Assembly: GCA_002748065.1 (NCBI GenBank)
Contig: PDRJ01000022.1
Location: 1 to 48,838 of the forward strand
DNA length: 48,838 nucleotides
Source: Bacteroidota bacterium
Lineage (GTDB): Bacteria > Bacteroidota > Bacteroidia > Bacteroidales > BM520
Direction of reading: 5' to 3'
Part shown: positions 39,769 to 47,935 of the stretch, in pieces
How positions within the stretch are numbered: position 1 is the stretch's first letter
Layout: every line of letters begins with the position of its first letter
Notes under the pieces: model-generated
Told to the model about the DNA's origin: nothing
Databases searched by the model: none
The model's input: only the letters and a program-made list of their open reading frames with translations
Position numbers and translations under genes: made by a program

Positions 39769-40344
39769 ATGGCATTTGAATTACCCGCGTTGCCCTATGC
39801 GATGGATGCACTGGAGCCGCATATCTCGAAGAGAACTCTCGAGTTTCATTATGGAAAACATCACCAGGCCTATGTGAATAACCTTAATAACCTCGTGCCG
39901 GGAACCCCCTTTGAGGAGGCAACCCTGGAGGAGATAGTGAAGAGTGCGGATGGTGGCATCTTTAATAATGGAGCCCAAGTATGGAACCATACATTTTATT
40001 GGAATTGCTTGGGTCCCAATGGGGGAGGAGAACCCGAAGGAGCCCTTGCTGAGGCGATTACCAAAAAATTCGGTTCGTTTGAGGCCTTCAAAGAGGCGTT
40101 TACCAAAGCCTCGTTAACCCTTTTTGGCTCGGGGTGGTCCTGGCTTGTGAAAAATGAAGAGGGTGAGCTTGAAATTGTGAAGGCAAGTAATGCCTCTAAC
40201 CCCCTGCGCGATGGCAAGACCCCCTTGCTCACTTGCGATGTGTGGGAGCATGCCTACTATCTTGACCGCCAGAATGCCCGTCCGGCATACCTGACAGCCT
40301 ATTGGGAGTTGGTCGACTGGAAAGCAGTGGGTGAGCGGTTCTAA
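39769..40344 (+). CDS. sodB: Superoxide dismutase, Fe/Mn family
   Basis: 191-residue enzyme that dismutates superoxide. Metal ligands His27 (EFHYGKHHQAY), His in VWNHTFYW, and Asp and His in CDVWEHAYYLD. Gln in NNGAQVWNHTF is at the position typical for iron-type enzymes, so iron or cambialistic use is likely. GSGWSWLVKNEEGELEI is a family motif. Monocistronic, with a terminator just downstream. Confidence 0.97.
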   Translation: MAFELPALPYAMDALEPHISKRTLEFHYGKHHQAYVNNLNNLVPGTPFEEATLEEIVKSADGGIFNNGAQVWNHTFYWNCLGPNGGGEPEGALAEAITKKFGSFEAFKEAFTKASLTLFGSGWSWLVKNEEGELEIVKASNASNPLRDGKTPLLTCDVWEHAYYLDRQNARPAYLTAYWELVDWKAVGERF

Positions 40345-40362
40345 AAGAGTGGAAAAAGAGAG

Positions 40363-40386
40363 AAAGCAGTCTTAACGGGCTGCTTT
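40363..40386 (+). terminator. Rho-independent terminator of the superoxide dismutase gene
   Basis: AAAGCAGTC pairs with GGCTGCTTT (one G-T) around the loop TTAACG and continues into a T-run, 18 nt after the stop codon. Confidence 0.85.
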
Positions 40387-40398
40387 TTTTGTATGAAC

Positions 40399-40582
40399 GA
40401 TGTCTGTCCATAAAGTCCGACTTCTTCGTGATGCTTGTCTTTCAAATGGTTATTTCGGCCTTGCTCAATACAACTGTATTTATCCCAGTAAATTCATATC
40501 TTTCAGCCTTCGCAAGCCTCAAATTCAAATTTTCTATACAAACGGCTGCTTAAAATAATCTCGATTTTATAGACGAAGGCTA
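40399..40582 (-). repeat. MITE-like dispersed repeat, copy 4 (long form, inverse orientation)
   Basis: Bounded by TGTCTGTCCATAAAGTCCGA and ATTTTATAGACGAAGGCT. The core CAGCCTTCGCAAGCCTCAAA is inverse to copies 2, 3 and 5. It lies between the convergent sodB and glmS genes. Confidence 0.75.
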
Positions 40583-40598
40583 AACAGGGACAATATCC

Positions 40599-42443
40599 CT
40601 ACTCTACGGTTACGGACTTGGCTAAGTTTCGTGGTTGGTCTACGTTGGTACCTCGCATTACGGCAATATGGTACGCTAAGAGTTGCAGTGGAATGGTGGC
40701 CACGATGGGAGAGAAGATTTCATCGGTATCCGGGATCTCAAGCACATAGTCTGCAATGCGTTTTACGTCAGTGTCCCCTTCTGTGACGATGGCGATAATT
40801 TTTCCGTTTCTGGCCTTGATCTCCTGCATATTGCTGAGAATCTTCTCATAGATTCCCCCGCGCTTTGTGGCAATAATCACCACAGGCATTTCATGATCGA
40901 TAAGGGCAATGGGCCCGTGTTTCATCTCTGCCGCAGGGTATCCCTCTGCATGGATATAGGAGATCTCTTTGAGTTTTAAAGCTCCTTCAAGTGCTACAGG
41001 GTAGTTATATCCGCGACCCAGGTAGAGGAAATTCCGGGCGTAGGTATAGATTTTAGCCAACTCCTTGACCATGGTGTTGGCTTTCAGTGCATGAGTGATC
41101 TTCTCCGGTAGCAATTCCATCTCGTTGATGAGGTGGTGAAACCGTGAGGTGGGGAGGGATCCCTTCAGTTGTGCAAGCCGGAGCGCCAAGAGGGTGAGGA
41201 TGGTGACCTGTGCCGTAAATGCTTTGGTAGAGGCTACTCCAATCTCCGGCCCTGCATGGGTGTAAGAGCCGGCATCGGTAACTCTGGCAATGCTGGAACC
41301 CACCACATTGCAGATGCCGATGATGGTGGCTCCTTTTGCCTTGGCAAGTTCGATGGCCGCTAACGTGTCGGCTGTTTCTCCCGATTGTGAGATGGCAATG
41401 ACCACATCCTTTTCGTGAATTACCGGATTGCGGTAACGAAACTCTGAGGCATACTCTACCTCCACCGGAATGCGGGCTAAATCCTCAATGAGATACTCTC
41501 CCACGAGGCCTGCATGCCACGAGGTGCCACATCCAATCATAAGGATGCGGTCAGCGTTCACAAGTTTTTGCTCGTATTCACGAATGCCTCCCAGAGAGAC
41601 AATTCCTCGTTGTGTCTTTAGCCGTCCCCGCATACTGTCCATCACCGACTTGGGCTGCTCAAAGATCTCCTTAAGCATGAAATGTTCAAACCCCTCTTTC
41701 TCAAGGGAGGAAAGACTTAACTCCAAGGTTTGGATGTAAGGCGATTTCACCATGTTGTCGATGGTGCGAATGCGTAGCTTTTCTCCGCTCTTTATCAAGG
41801 CAACCTCTTCATCGTTGAGGTAAACTACCTCCGAGGTATATTCAATAAGTGGGGTGGCATCCGAAGCCACAAACATTTCGTTGTCGCCAAGCCCAATGAC
41901 CAAAGGACTGCTTTTTCTGGCAGCGATCAGCTGATCTGGATGGTCTTTGCTGATAACCACAATGGCGTATGCCCCAATTACCTGGCTTAATGCCTGTTGT
42001 ATTGCTTCGAAGAGAGAGAACTCCTGGTTTTTGTAGATATCCTCAATGAGATAGAGGAGCACTTCCGTATCCGTTTGACTAATAAATTTATAGCCTCGCT
42101 CCTCTAAGGTGGTTTTGAGGGTGAGGTAGTTCTCAATGATGCCGTTGTGGATGAGTGCTAAATTTCCCGATTCAGAGTAGTGTGGGTGAGCGTTAGCTTC
42201 GTTAGGTTCACCGTGGGTAGCCCAACGGGTGTGGGCAATGCCGGTGTTTCCTGAGACCTCTTTCCCTTGAGTATAACGATCAAGGTCGCTGACCTTGCCC
42301 GGGGTCTTGTAAAGATTGAGTTGTTGCCTGTTCAAGAGTGCAATGCCTGCACTGTCATATCCTCGGTACTCTAGCCGGCGTAGTCCGTTTATTAAGATGG
42401 GGTAAGCTTCTCGATGACCGGTATAAGCAACAATGCCACACAT
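40599..42443 (-). CDS. glmS: Glutamine-fructose-6-phosphate aminotransferase (isomerizing)
   Basis: 614-residue GlmS, which makes glucosamine-6-phosphate for cell-wall and outer-membrane sugars. Cys2 in MCGIVAYTGHREA is the glutaminase nucleophile, with RGYDSAG and HTRWATHGEPNEANAHPH. Two SIS isomerase domains follow (GCGTSWHAGLVGEY; SQSGETADTLAAIELAKAKGA; LGRGYNYPVALEGALKLKEISYIHAEGYPAAEMKHGPIALI), and the end is PRNLAKSVTVE. Third gene of the run glycogen-synthase-like, DUF4270, glmS; 11 nt after the DUF4270 stop. No glmS ribozyme is seen, as expected outside Firmicutes. Confidence 0.97.
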   Translation of the reverse strand: MCGIVAYTGHREAYPILINGLRRLEYRGYDSAGIALLNRQQLNLYKTPGKVSDLDRYTQGKEVSGNTGIAHTRWATHGEPNEANAHPHYSESGNLALIHNGIIENYLTLKTTLEERGYKFISQTDTEVLLYLIEDIYKNQEFSLFEAIQQALSQVIGAYAIVVISKDHPDQLIAARKSSPLVIGLGDNEMFVASDATPLIEYTSEVVYLNDEEVALIKSGEKLRIRTIDNMVKSPYIQTLELSLSSLEKEGFEHFMLKEIFEQPKSVMDSMRGRLKTQRGIVSLGGIREYEQKLVNADRILMIGCGTSWHAGLVGEYLIEDLARIPVEVEYASEFRYRNPVIHEKDVVIAISQSGETADTLAAIELAKAKGATIIGICNVVGSSIARVTDAGSYTHAGPEIGVASTKAFTAQVTILTLLALRLAQLKGSLPTSRFHHLINEMELLPEKITHALKANTMVKELAKIYTYARNFLYLGRGYNYPVALEGALKLKEISYIHAEGYPAAEMKHGPIALIDHEMPVVIIATKRGGIYEKILSNMQEIKARNGKIIAIVTEGDTDVKRIADYVLEIPDTDEIFSPIVATIPLQLLAYHIAVMRGTNVDQPRNLAKSVTVE

Positions 42444-42454
42444 AAGCGTTGGTA

Positions 42455-43789
42455 TCAGTTTTTGATGGATGTAAATATAATGTTTGTACGGAAGCGTGAA
42501 TGAGCAGAGGCTGTATCTTGAGGCTGTGTGCCATGGAACATAAGTCGTTCCGCATTGATGGCACCTCCGGAGATTACCAATTCAAGCCCTTTGTTATTGC
42601 CATTCCCATCAACAAGATCTTGTAGATATTTTGTGATCCTAAAGGTATAGCTTGTACTTGGTTTATGGTAGCTGCCCCCATAGTGGAAGGCGCCCTCCCT
42701 GTAGTCGGGGATCAATATCGCTTCATCCTCTTCGTTATACATGAGCACTTCCAATTGCGATGGCGGAGCGTAGGAGGTATCAGCGTCAAACAGTTCGATA
42801 ATGAGTTTTGCTTCGTTGATGGCCGTCCAGCTATCGGGTTTCTCTTTGGGAATAGGGGGGACTCGGAAGAGGGTCTTCACTCCACCCAACCCTTGGAGAT
42901 AGAGTTTTTCTTCTCCCAGGGTGGTATCACCCTCCAGTTGTTGTACAAAGAGGGGATCTCCCGTGCTGAAGTCGTGGTCGACCTCCAAATAGCGAGGAGT
43001 GAAAGTGCTACATCGCATGGTAAAGGTCGTGGTATCCTCGCTATTGTGGTAGTAAAGGACCACTTCTGATCGTAAACTTACCATGTTCATATCTAACAAT
43101 GCCCCCTCTCCCGGTGTGGTGATAGGATGAAAGCGAAAGAGAAGTCCTTTCATAAACTCCGTGAAGGTGATATTATCTTTGAGATCGGAGGTATCTGCAT
43201 CAAGGATCATCTGGCCGAATCCTGTGTTTAGCGGGATTCTTAGTCGTGCCCTTCCAAGCGTGGAGTCCGGATTTAACACACTGTCAGTGGGCATGGGGGT
43301 AAATGCTACGGAACCGACCGGGTTTGGCTTATGCTGACAGCGGCGGTTGGAGTAGTAGGTGCTGTCGAAGATGATCTTTTCATCCAACTCAAATACCTCC
43401 ACCTGCTGGGTAGTGGCTATGTTTCCATAGTAGGTGCCGTAGTAATCCAGATAGGCAACGATACTGTCCGCTGTGGGAAAAATCCCAAAGTTGGGGTTGT
43501 TTCTTGTCATCCAGAGTGTGGCTACAAGATTGGAGGTAGTGGTTCCAAAAGTGGGATCACAAAACGATCCCATAACACTTACCGACCCCTCATCGGTTCG
43601 TATGGAATCAATGGGAACGGCATAAGCGATTAAGGGGAGTGTATCGGTATGGGCTACGTCGAGGTCGTTTTCGCCCATTAACTCAAGTCCGATTTTGCCG
43701 GGATCCTTTTTACAGGAAAACATAAAAACCATGAAGGCTATGGTCAAAAGAAGAAGAGCCCGTCGTTGTAATAGTGTGCTTTGAGTCAT
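42455..43789 (-). CDS. DUF4270 lipoprotein
   Basis: 444-residue lipoprotein: signal helix LLLLTIAFMVFMFSC (Cys26) and then KKDPGKIGLELMGENDLDVAHTDT, the typical DUF4270 N-terminus. The rest is beta-rich (DPTFGTTTSNLVATLWM, GRARLRIPL, GLELVISGG). The family is Bacteroidota-specific, and its genes often lie beside a glycogen-synthase-like gene and glmS, as here. The function is unknown; an outer-membrane role in polysaccharide or envelope assembly is plausible. Confidence 0.88.
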   Translation of the reverse strand: MTQSTLLQRRALLLLTIAFMVFMFSCKKDPGKIGLELMGENDLDVAHTDTLPLIAYAVPIDSIRTDEGSVSVMGSFCDPTFGTTTSNLVATLWMTRNNPNFGIFPTADSIVAYLDYYGTYYGNIATTQQVEVFELDEKIIFDSTYYSNRRCQHKPNPVGSVAFTPMPTDSVLNPDSTLGRARLRIPLNTGFGQMILDADTSDLKDNITFTEFMKGLLFRFHPITTPGEGALLDMNMVSLRSEVVLYYHNSEDTTTFTMRCSTFTPRYLEVDHDFSTGDPLFVQQLEGDTTLGEEKLYLQGLGGVKTLFRVPPIPKEKPDSWTAINEAKLIIELFDADTSYAPPSQLEVLMYNEEDEAILIPDYREGAFHYGGSYHKPSTSYTFRITKYLQDLVDGNGNNKGLELVISGGAINAERLMFHGTQPQDTASAHSRFRTNIIFTSIKN

Positions 43790-43831
43790 CGTTAAAATGT
43801 ATCGTTTTCAATGCAAAGATAAAACTCCACA

Positions 43832-44644
43832 TTAATCCTCCGCTGTTATGGACTCATAAAAAGCGTTAATAGCTTCAATATAGTTCTCTTCTTCTTGATA
43901 ATCAAGGGTCTGTTTTTTGCTCTCTTTGGCAAAACCTGCTAGCTCTTCATTGATTTTTTCGGAGCCCATAATCAGCGCATCGGAGTAGGAGATGGCTCCC
44001 TTCATAAGGTTTATATAGTTGGGCTCCTGATAGAAGGCAAGATCCTTCTTTTTAATTCCGTCAAAGGCTAACTTCTCAGGTAACTTGAGGCTGAGCGTTT
44101 CTGTAAAATCATCATCGTATAGGGACGTGATGATACGGGTGTCCTGATAAAGTGGGTTTTCCCCATAAGCTGTTTTTAAGTAAAGCGGTGCCAGTGCTGC
44201 CATCCAACCGTGGCAATGCACAATGTCCGGTGGCCAACCCAGTTTCTTGACCGTTTCAAGTACGCCACGTGCAAAAAAGAGCATTCGTTCGTCATTGTCT
44301 TCAAAGAATTTGCCATCCTTTCCTTTGATGGTAGCCTTTCGGTGGAAGTACTCTTCGTTGTCGATGAAGTAGATTTGCATGCGCGCCGACTGAATGGAAG
44401 CCACCTTGATGATCAGGGGGTGGTCGTTGTCGTCGATGATGAGGTTCATGCCTGAAAGGCGAATCACCTCGTGGAGTTGGTTCCTCCGCTCGTTAATATT
44501 GCCAAAACGAGGCATAAAAGTACGGATCTCTTTTCCCCGTTCCTGTATGCCTTGTGGTAAAAATCTTCCAATTTTACTAATTTGTGTTTCAGGAAGATAA
44601 GGTGTTATCTCCTGGGATATAAAAAGAACTTTCTTTTTATTCAT
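43832..44644 (-). CDS. Glycogen synthase-like protein, N-terminal (GT5) half only
   Basis: 270 residues, covering only the N-terminal Rossmann domain of ADP-glucose-type glycogen synthase (about 480 residues in GlgA). VLFISQEITPYLPETQISKIGRFLPQGIQERGKEIRTFMPRFG aligns with the GlgA start, but the ADP-glucose-binding KxGG reads KIGR (residues 24-27). WPPDIVHCHGWMAALAPLYLKT matches the GlgA HxHDW-type segment. The C-terminal glycosyltransferase domain is missing, and the protein ends with an acidic helix. It is probably not a normal synthase; short versions are found in other Bacteroidota. First gene of the operon with DUF4270 and glmS. Confidence 0.8.
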   Translation of the reverse strand: MNKKKVLFISQEITPYLPETQISKIGRFLPQGIQERGKEIRTFMPRFGNINERRNQLHEVIRLSGMNLIIDDNDHPLIIKVASIQSARMQIYFIDNEEYFHRKATIKGKDGKFFEDNDERMLFFARGVLETVKKLGWPPDIVHCHGWMAALAPLYLKTAYGENPLYQDTRIITSLYDDDFTETLSLKLPEKLAFDGIKKKDLAFYQEPNYINLMKGAISYSDALIMGSEKINEELAGFAKESKKQTLDYQEEENYIEAINAFYESITAED

Positions 44645-44679
44645 AATGGGACTGTTTGTAATTTATTGATACCGAACCG

Positions 44680-44687
44680 CAAAGATA
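44680..44687 (-). promoter_or_regulatory. Bacteroidota -7 promoter box (TATCTTTG) of the glycogen-synthase-like operon
   Basis: The minus strand reads TATCTTTG, matching TAnnTTTG, 36 nt before the ATG at 44644. Between this promoter and the one at 44927 (about 240 nt) I see nothing recognisable. Confidence 0.6.
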
Positions 44688-44926
44688 ATAAAAAAAAATC
44701 AATTCAATTCCAATCTCTTTTAAGAAAAAGTTTTCATTGGAGGATTTACCGAGGGGTAATCGCGGAAGAATAGGAGATAAGAATGGCGTGTTGATGGCGA
44801 GTCTATTTTAGCGTAGTATGCTTATAATTGATTGTTTGTTAGTTTGTTGTGATTATCCCGGAGATGTGATCCCCCTGTTTGCGATTAGCCAAACAGCTTT
44901 TCTTGTAAAGAGTAATGTGCTTCTGA

Positions 44927-44958
44927 TTTGGTTTTAAGGAAAATAGCGTTTACCTTTG
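44927..44958 (+). promoter_or_regulatory. Bacteroidota promoter (TTTG-N20-TACCTTTG) of DUF177-rpmF
   Basis: TTTG at 44927-44930 and TACCTTTG at 44951-44958 are spaced by 20 nt, close to the ideal 19. The GTG start of the DUF177 gene is 28 nt downstream. Confidence 0.7.
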
Positions 44959-44985
44959 CACCCCTTTTTGTAAAATGTACATAGA

Positions 44986-45513
44986 GTGAATGTTCTAAGT
45001 AAATTTGAGATTCCTTTTAAGGGGTTGTCGGAAGGTACTCACCGTTATGAGTATGAGATTTCCGATTCGTTCTTTGATGCGATTGATGATTCGTATGTGG
45101 AAAGAGGGCAATTGACCGCCTTGGTGACGTTGGAGAAGCAGCACAACATGATGCAGATACAGTTTGCAATTCATGGTACTCTTCTGCTCACCTGCGATCG
45201 ATGTCTTGACCCTTTTGAATTTCCTGTTGATATTCAGGAGACGCTTATTGTGAAGGTTGGAGAGCAGCGGGAAGAGGAGAGTGAAAATGTGCTTGTGATT
45301 GCTAATACGGAGTACAAACTGATTCTTTGGCATCACATCTACGAATACATCAGCTTGCAGGTGCCTTACCGAAAGGTACATCCTCTGGATGAGCGTGGGG
45401 AGAGTACTTGCAATGTGGCGCAGTTGAATCTTTTGCAAAAACTGAATGAGGAAAAACAAGCAGACCCCCGATGGGAAGCGCTGAAGAAGTTGAAATTTGA
45501 TGACAAACAATAA
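44986..45513 (+). CDS. DUF177 (YceD-family) protein
   Basis: 175-residue protein with a GTG start (VNVLSKFEIPFKGLSEGTHRYEYE). CDRCLDPFEFPV carries the family's CxxC. The YceD/DUF177 family is linked to 23S rRNA accumulation and is almost always next to rpmF, as here (26-nt gap). The start codon overlaps the stop of a five-codon frame (ATGTACATAGAGTGA, 44975-44989), which might couple translation. Confidence 0.88.
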   Translation: MNVLSKFEIPFKGLSEGTHRYEYEISDSFFDAIDDSYVERGQLTALVTLEKQHNMMQIQFAIHGTLLLTCDRCLDPFEFPVDIQETLIVKVGEQREEESENVLVIANTEYKLILWHHIYEYISLQVPYRKVHPLDERGESTCNVAQLNLLQKLNEEKQADPRWEALKKLKFDDKQ

Positions 45514-45539
45514 ATATTAACAGATAAAATAGACTTACC

Positions 45540-45734
45540 ATGGCACATCCAAAACGTAAGATCTCAAAAACACGCAGAGACAAAAGAAGGACGCACTATA
45601 AGGCGGAAGTTCCTCAATTGGCCAAATGCCCTGTAACGGGTTTGGTTCATGAATATCATAGAGCTTATTGGGATGATGATGGCAATATGTTCTACAAAGG
45701 ACAATTGGTAATTGAGGGGTCGGAAGCTCTTTAG
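45540..45734 (+). CDS. rpmF: 50S ribosomal protein L32
   Basis: 64-residue L32: [21 protein letters not shown] is the conserved basic N-terminus, then [26 protein letters not shown]. Only the first Cys of the zinc-type motif is clear, so it is the cysteine-poor form. It is co-transcribed with DUF177 and ends at a terminator-like hairpin. Confidence 0.97.
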   Translation: MAHPKRKISKTRRDKRRTHYKAEVPQLAKCPVTGLVHEYHRAYWDDDGNMFYKGQLVIEGSEAL

Positions 45735-45751
45735 TAGGCCTTCCGTTTTTT
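45721..45751 (+). terminator. Terminator-like hairpin at the rpmF stop codon
   Basis: CGGAAG (45721-45726) pairs with CTTCCG (45740-45745), followed by six T. The stem includes the last codons of rpmF. fabH has its own promoter downstream, consistent with termination here. Confidence 0.6.
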
Positions 45752-45891
45752 GAAAAATCTTCTCTCCCTCTTTGGCATAAAAGGGGTGGGGTGTGATGAC
45801 CGTGATAGCCTTATAAGGGTTGTCGCGGTTTTCTTGTGTGTGGTCTTCGCGTTTTTCTTCGGAGAAAAGTGTTTTTTCTCACCATAAATTG

Positions 45892-45899
45892 TATTTTCG
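45892..45899 (+). promoter_or_regulatory. Probable -7 promoter box (TATTTTCG) of fabH
   Basis: TATTTTCG differs by one base from TAnnTTTG and lies 19 nt before the fabH ATG at 45918, with TTTTTTCTC upstream. The TTCG variant is shared with the promoters at 37894 and 37987. Confidence 0.45.
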
Positions 45900-45917
45900 C
45901 GGACAAATATTGGATTT

Positions 45918-46916
45918 ATGACACGTATTAGGGCTGCTATAACAGGTGTAGGTGGGTTTCTTCCTGAATATAAATTGACAAATGCTGAGCTCTCTACCAT
46001 GGTGGATACCACCGATGAGTGGATTATGTCGCGAATAGGCATTAAGGAGCGACACATTATCAAGGAGGAGGGAGAGGGAGCCTCTTTTGTGGGTGAAAAA
46101 GCCGTTCGACAATTGCTTGAAAAGACTAATACCGCCCCCGATGAGGTAGAACTATTGATTTGTGCCACGGTTACCCCTGATATGCCTTTTCCCGCTACAG
46201 CCAATATTATTAGTGATAAATTGGGCATAAAAAATGCGTTTAGTTATGACCTTAATGCGGGCTGTTCCGGGTTTCTATATGCGTTGACTACCGCTTCCCA
46301 GTTCGTGGAGTCGGGTCGTTATAAGAAGGTTGTAGTCGTAGGTGCGGAGAAGATGTCCTCTATTGTGGACTATACGGATCGCGCCACTTGCTGTATCTTT
46401 GGTGATGGGGCAGGTGCTGTTTTGCTTGAACCTACTACGGAGGAGTTTGGAATTATTGATCATAAACTCCAGAGTGACGGGATGGGTCGTGTTCACCTGC
46501 ATCAGGTGGCTGGGGGGTCTGTGAAACCCGCTTCTCATGAGACCGTGGATGCTCGTGAACATTTTATCTATCAAGAAGGACAACCTGTCTTTAAATGGGC
46601 TGTCTCCAAAATGGCCGATGTCTCCCTTGAAATTATGGAGCGAAATCATATTGCGCCAGAGGCCCTCAATTGGTTAGTACCCCACCAGGCAAATATGCGC
46701 ATTATTGAGGCTGTGGCACGTCGTATGGGGATCAAAAAAGAACAGGTAATGATTAACATCGAGAAGTATGGAAATACTACCGCTGCTACGCTTCCCCTCT
46801 GCCTTTGGGATTGGGAAAAACAGCTGCATAAGGGGGATAATCTTATCCTCGCCACTTTCGGTGCCGGATTTACTTGGGGGGCTCTCCACTTGAAATGGGC
46901 CTACGATGCAGAATAA
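45918..46916 (+). CDS. fabH: 3-oxoacyl-[acyl-carrier-protein] synthase III
   Basis: 332-residue FabH, which starts fatty-acid synthesis by condensing an acyl-CoA with malonyl-ACP. Catalytic triad Cys116 ([12 protein letters not shown]), His256 ([10 protein letters not shown]) and Asn286 (KYGNTTAA). [16 protein letters not shown] and [12 protein letters not shown] are family motifs. plsX, often between rpmF and fabH elsewhere, is absent. Confidence 0.96.
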   Translation: MTRIRAAITGVGGFLPEYKLTNAELSTMVDTTDEWIMSRIGIKERHIIKEEGEGASFVGEKAVRQLLEKTNTAPDEVELLICATVTPDMPFPATANIISDKLGIKNAFSYDLNAGCSGFLYALTTASQFVESGRYKKVVVVGAEKMSSIVDYTDRATCCIFGDGAGAVLLEPTTEEFGIIDHKLQSDGMGRVHLHQVAGGSVKPASHETVDAREHFIYQEGQPVFKWAVSKMADVSLEIMERNHIAPEALNWLVPHQANMRIIEAVARRMGIKKEQVMINIEKYGNTTAATLPLCLWDWEKQLHKGDNLILATFGAGFTWGALHLKWAYDAE

Positions 46917-47141
46917 GTGCCCGTAAGGAATCACGTTATCTTCCCTTGTGTGTGGTTGCCGTCTGATTGAACGCTCTCCATGCATCATTTCGTTTTGGCC
47001 TGTGGTTGCAAAACAAAAAACTTCCCTTGAACATAAACTCGTGGTAACGAGTATCTGTTGTTTTTAATGGTTTGACTCTCTTCTTTTTGTCAAAGTCTTT
47101 TTTGTATCATTTATAGGAGTAGTTTGTTTTTTCTTCTTTTC

Positions 47142-47172
47142 TTTGTTTTTATTTAGAATGGTTCTAAATTTG
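47142..47172 (+). promoter_or_regulatory. Bacteroidota promoter with perfect spacing (TTTG-N19-TAAATTTG)
   Basis: TTTG (47142-47145) and TAAATTTG (47165-47172) are separated by exactly 19 nt. This is the best promoter match in the window, 10 nt before the ATG at 47182. Confidence 0.75.
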
Positions 47173-47181
47173 CAGCATCTT

Positions 47182-47547
47182 ATGAAGAAGAGAATAGGTG
47201 TGCGTTTTGTGCAGATATTTGCTTTGGTGCAGATGATGCTGGTGATTTCAATAGCATTGGTTAATGCGTTGTATGTTCATCGGCATATTCTTCCCTCTGG
47301 TGAGGTGATTATCCATGCGCATCCGTTTAATCAGGGTGATAAGAGTGAACCCTTTGAGAATCATACCCATTCTCGGAGCGAATATGTACTCTTTATGAGT
47401 ATCTTCTATCTAACTTTTGTGGCCAGTTTCTTGCTCCTTTTTTTGCTCCTTTTATTTTGTACCAGGATTTTTGAGGAGTCCTTTCAATGGCCGGATTTTC
47501 TTCTCTCCTTTTTGAAGCATGGGCGAGCTCCTCCCATGGCTTTTTAG
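47182..47547 (+). CDS. Small His-rich membrane protein, function unknown
   Basis: 121-residue protein from the ATG at 47182 (MKKRIGVRFVQIFALVQMM). Two membrane helices (about residues 8-28 and 70-93) flank an outward loop rich in histidine: YVHRHILPSGEVIIHAHPFNQGD...FENHTHSRSEY, with seven His in about 35 residues. Such a loop could bind a transition metal. It lies upstream of a TonB-dependent receptor, so a role in metal or cofactor uptake or sensing is possible, but I recognise no named family. The longer frame from 47143 is rejected because the promoter lies inside it. Confidence 0.7.
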   Translation: MKKRIGVRFVQIFALVQMMLVISIALVNALYVHRHILPSGEVIIHAHPFNQGDKSEPFENHTHSRSEYVLFMSIFYLTFVASFLLLFLLLLFCTRIFEESFQWPDFLLSFLKHGRAPPMAF

Positions 47548-47625
47548 TTCTCGCAGGAAAAGGGCCAAGGTGCGGATGAGATCGAGAGCTAATGTTTAGT
47601 GGTTTTCAAGAGTAAGTGCTATCTC

Positions 47626-47802
47626 GTGTTTGTCCATAAAGTTAGCGTTTTGAGAAGAGGCTGTATGGAACGTTCGAATTGGAGGCTTGCGAAGGCTGAA
47701 ATAGGTGAGTTTTCTGGGGTAAATGCGATGTGTTGAGCAAAGTCGAAAGAACCCTTTGGAAGAGAAGCATCACAAAGAAGTCGGACGTTATAGACAGACC
47801 CT
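47626..47802 (+). repeat. MITE-like dispersed repeat, copy 5 (long form, best preserved)
   Basis: Bounded by GTGTTTGTCCATAAAGTTAG and CGTTATAGACAGACCC; the inverse complement of the right end (GGGTCTGTCTATAACG) resembles the left end. Core GGAGGCTTGCGAAGGCTGAA and the extra internal segment are present. It fills most of the 388-nt gap between the His-rich protein and the receptor gene. Confidence 0.78.
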
Positions 47803-47935
47803 ATCTGAGATATTGATAATTAATGGGACTGTGGTATAGTAGAGGGCGCTTTCCTGCGGAAGCTATGTAACCCCTACGGGGTAAATCTTTTATCAGCAGA
47901 AATTTTTTAGTCATAAATTTAAAAAAAACGATTGT

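Noticed and set aside
45731..46228. 165-codon open frame antisense to fabH
   Set aside because: Complementary to conserved FabH coding sequence; low-complexity serine-rich translation.
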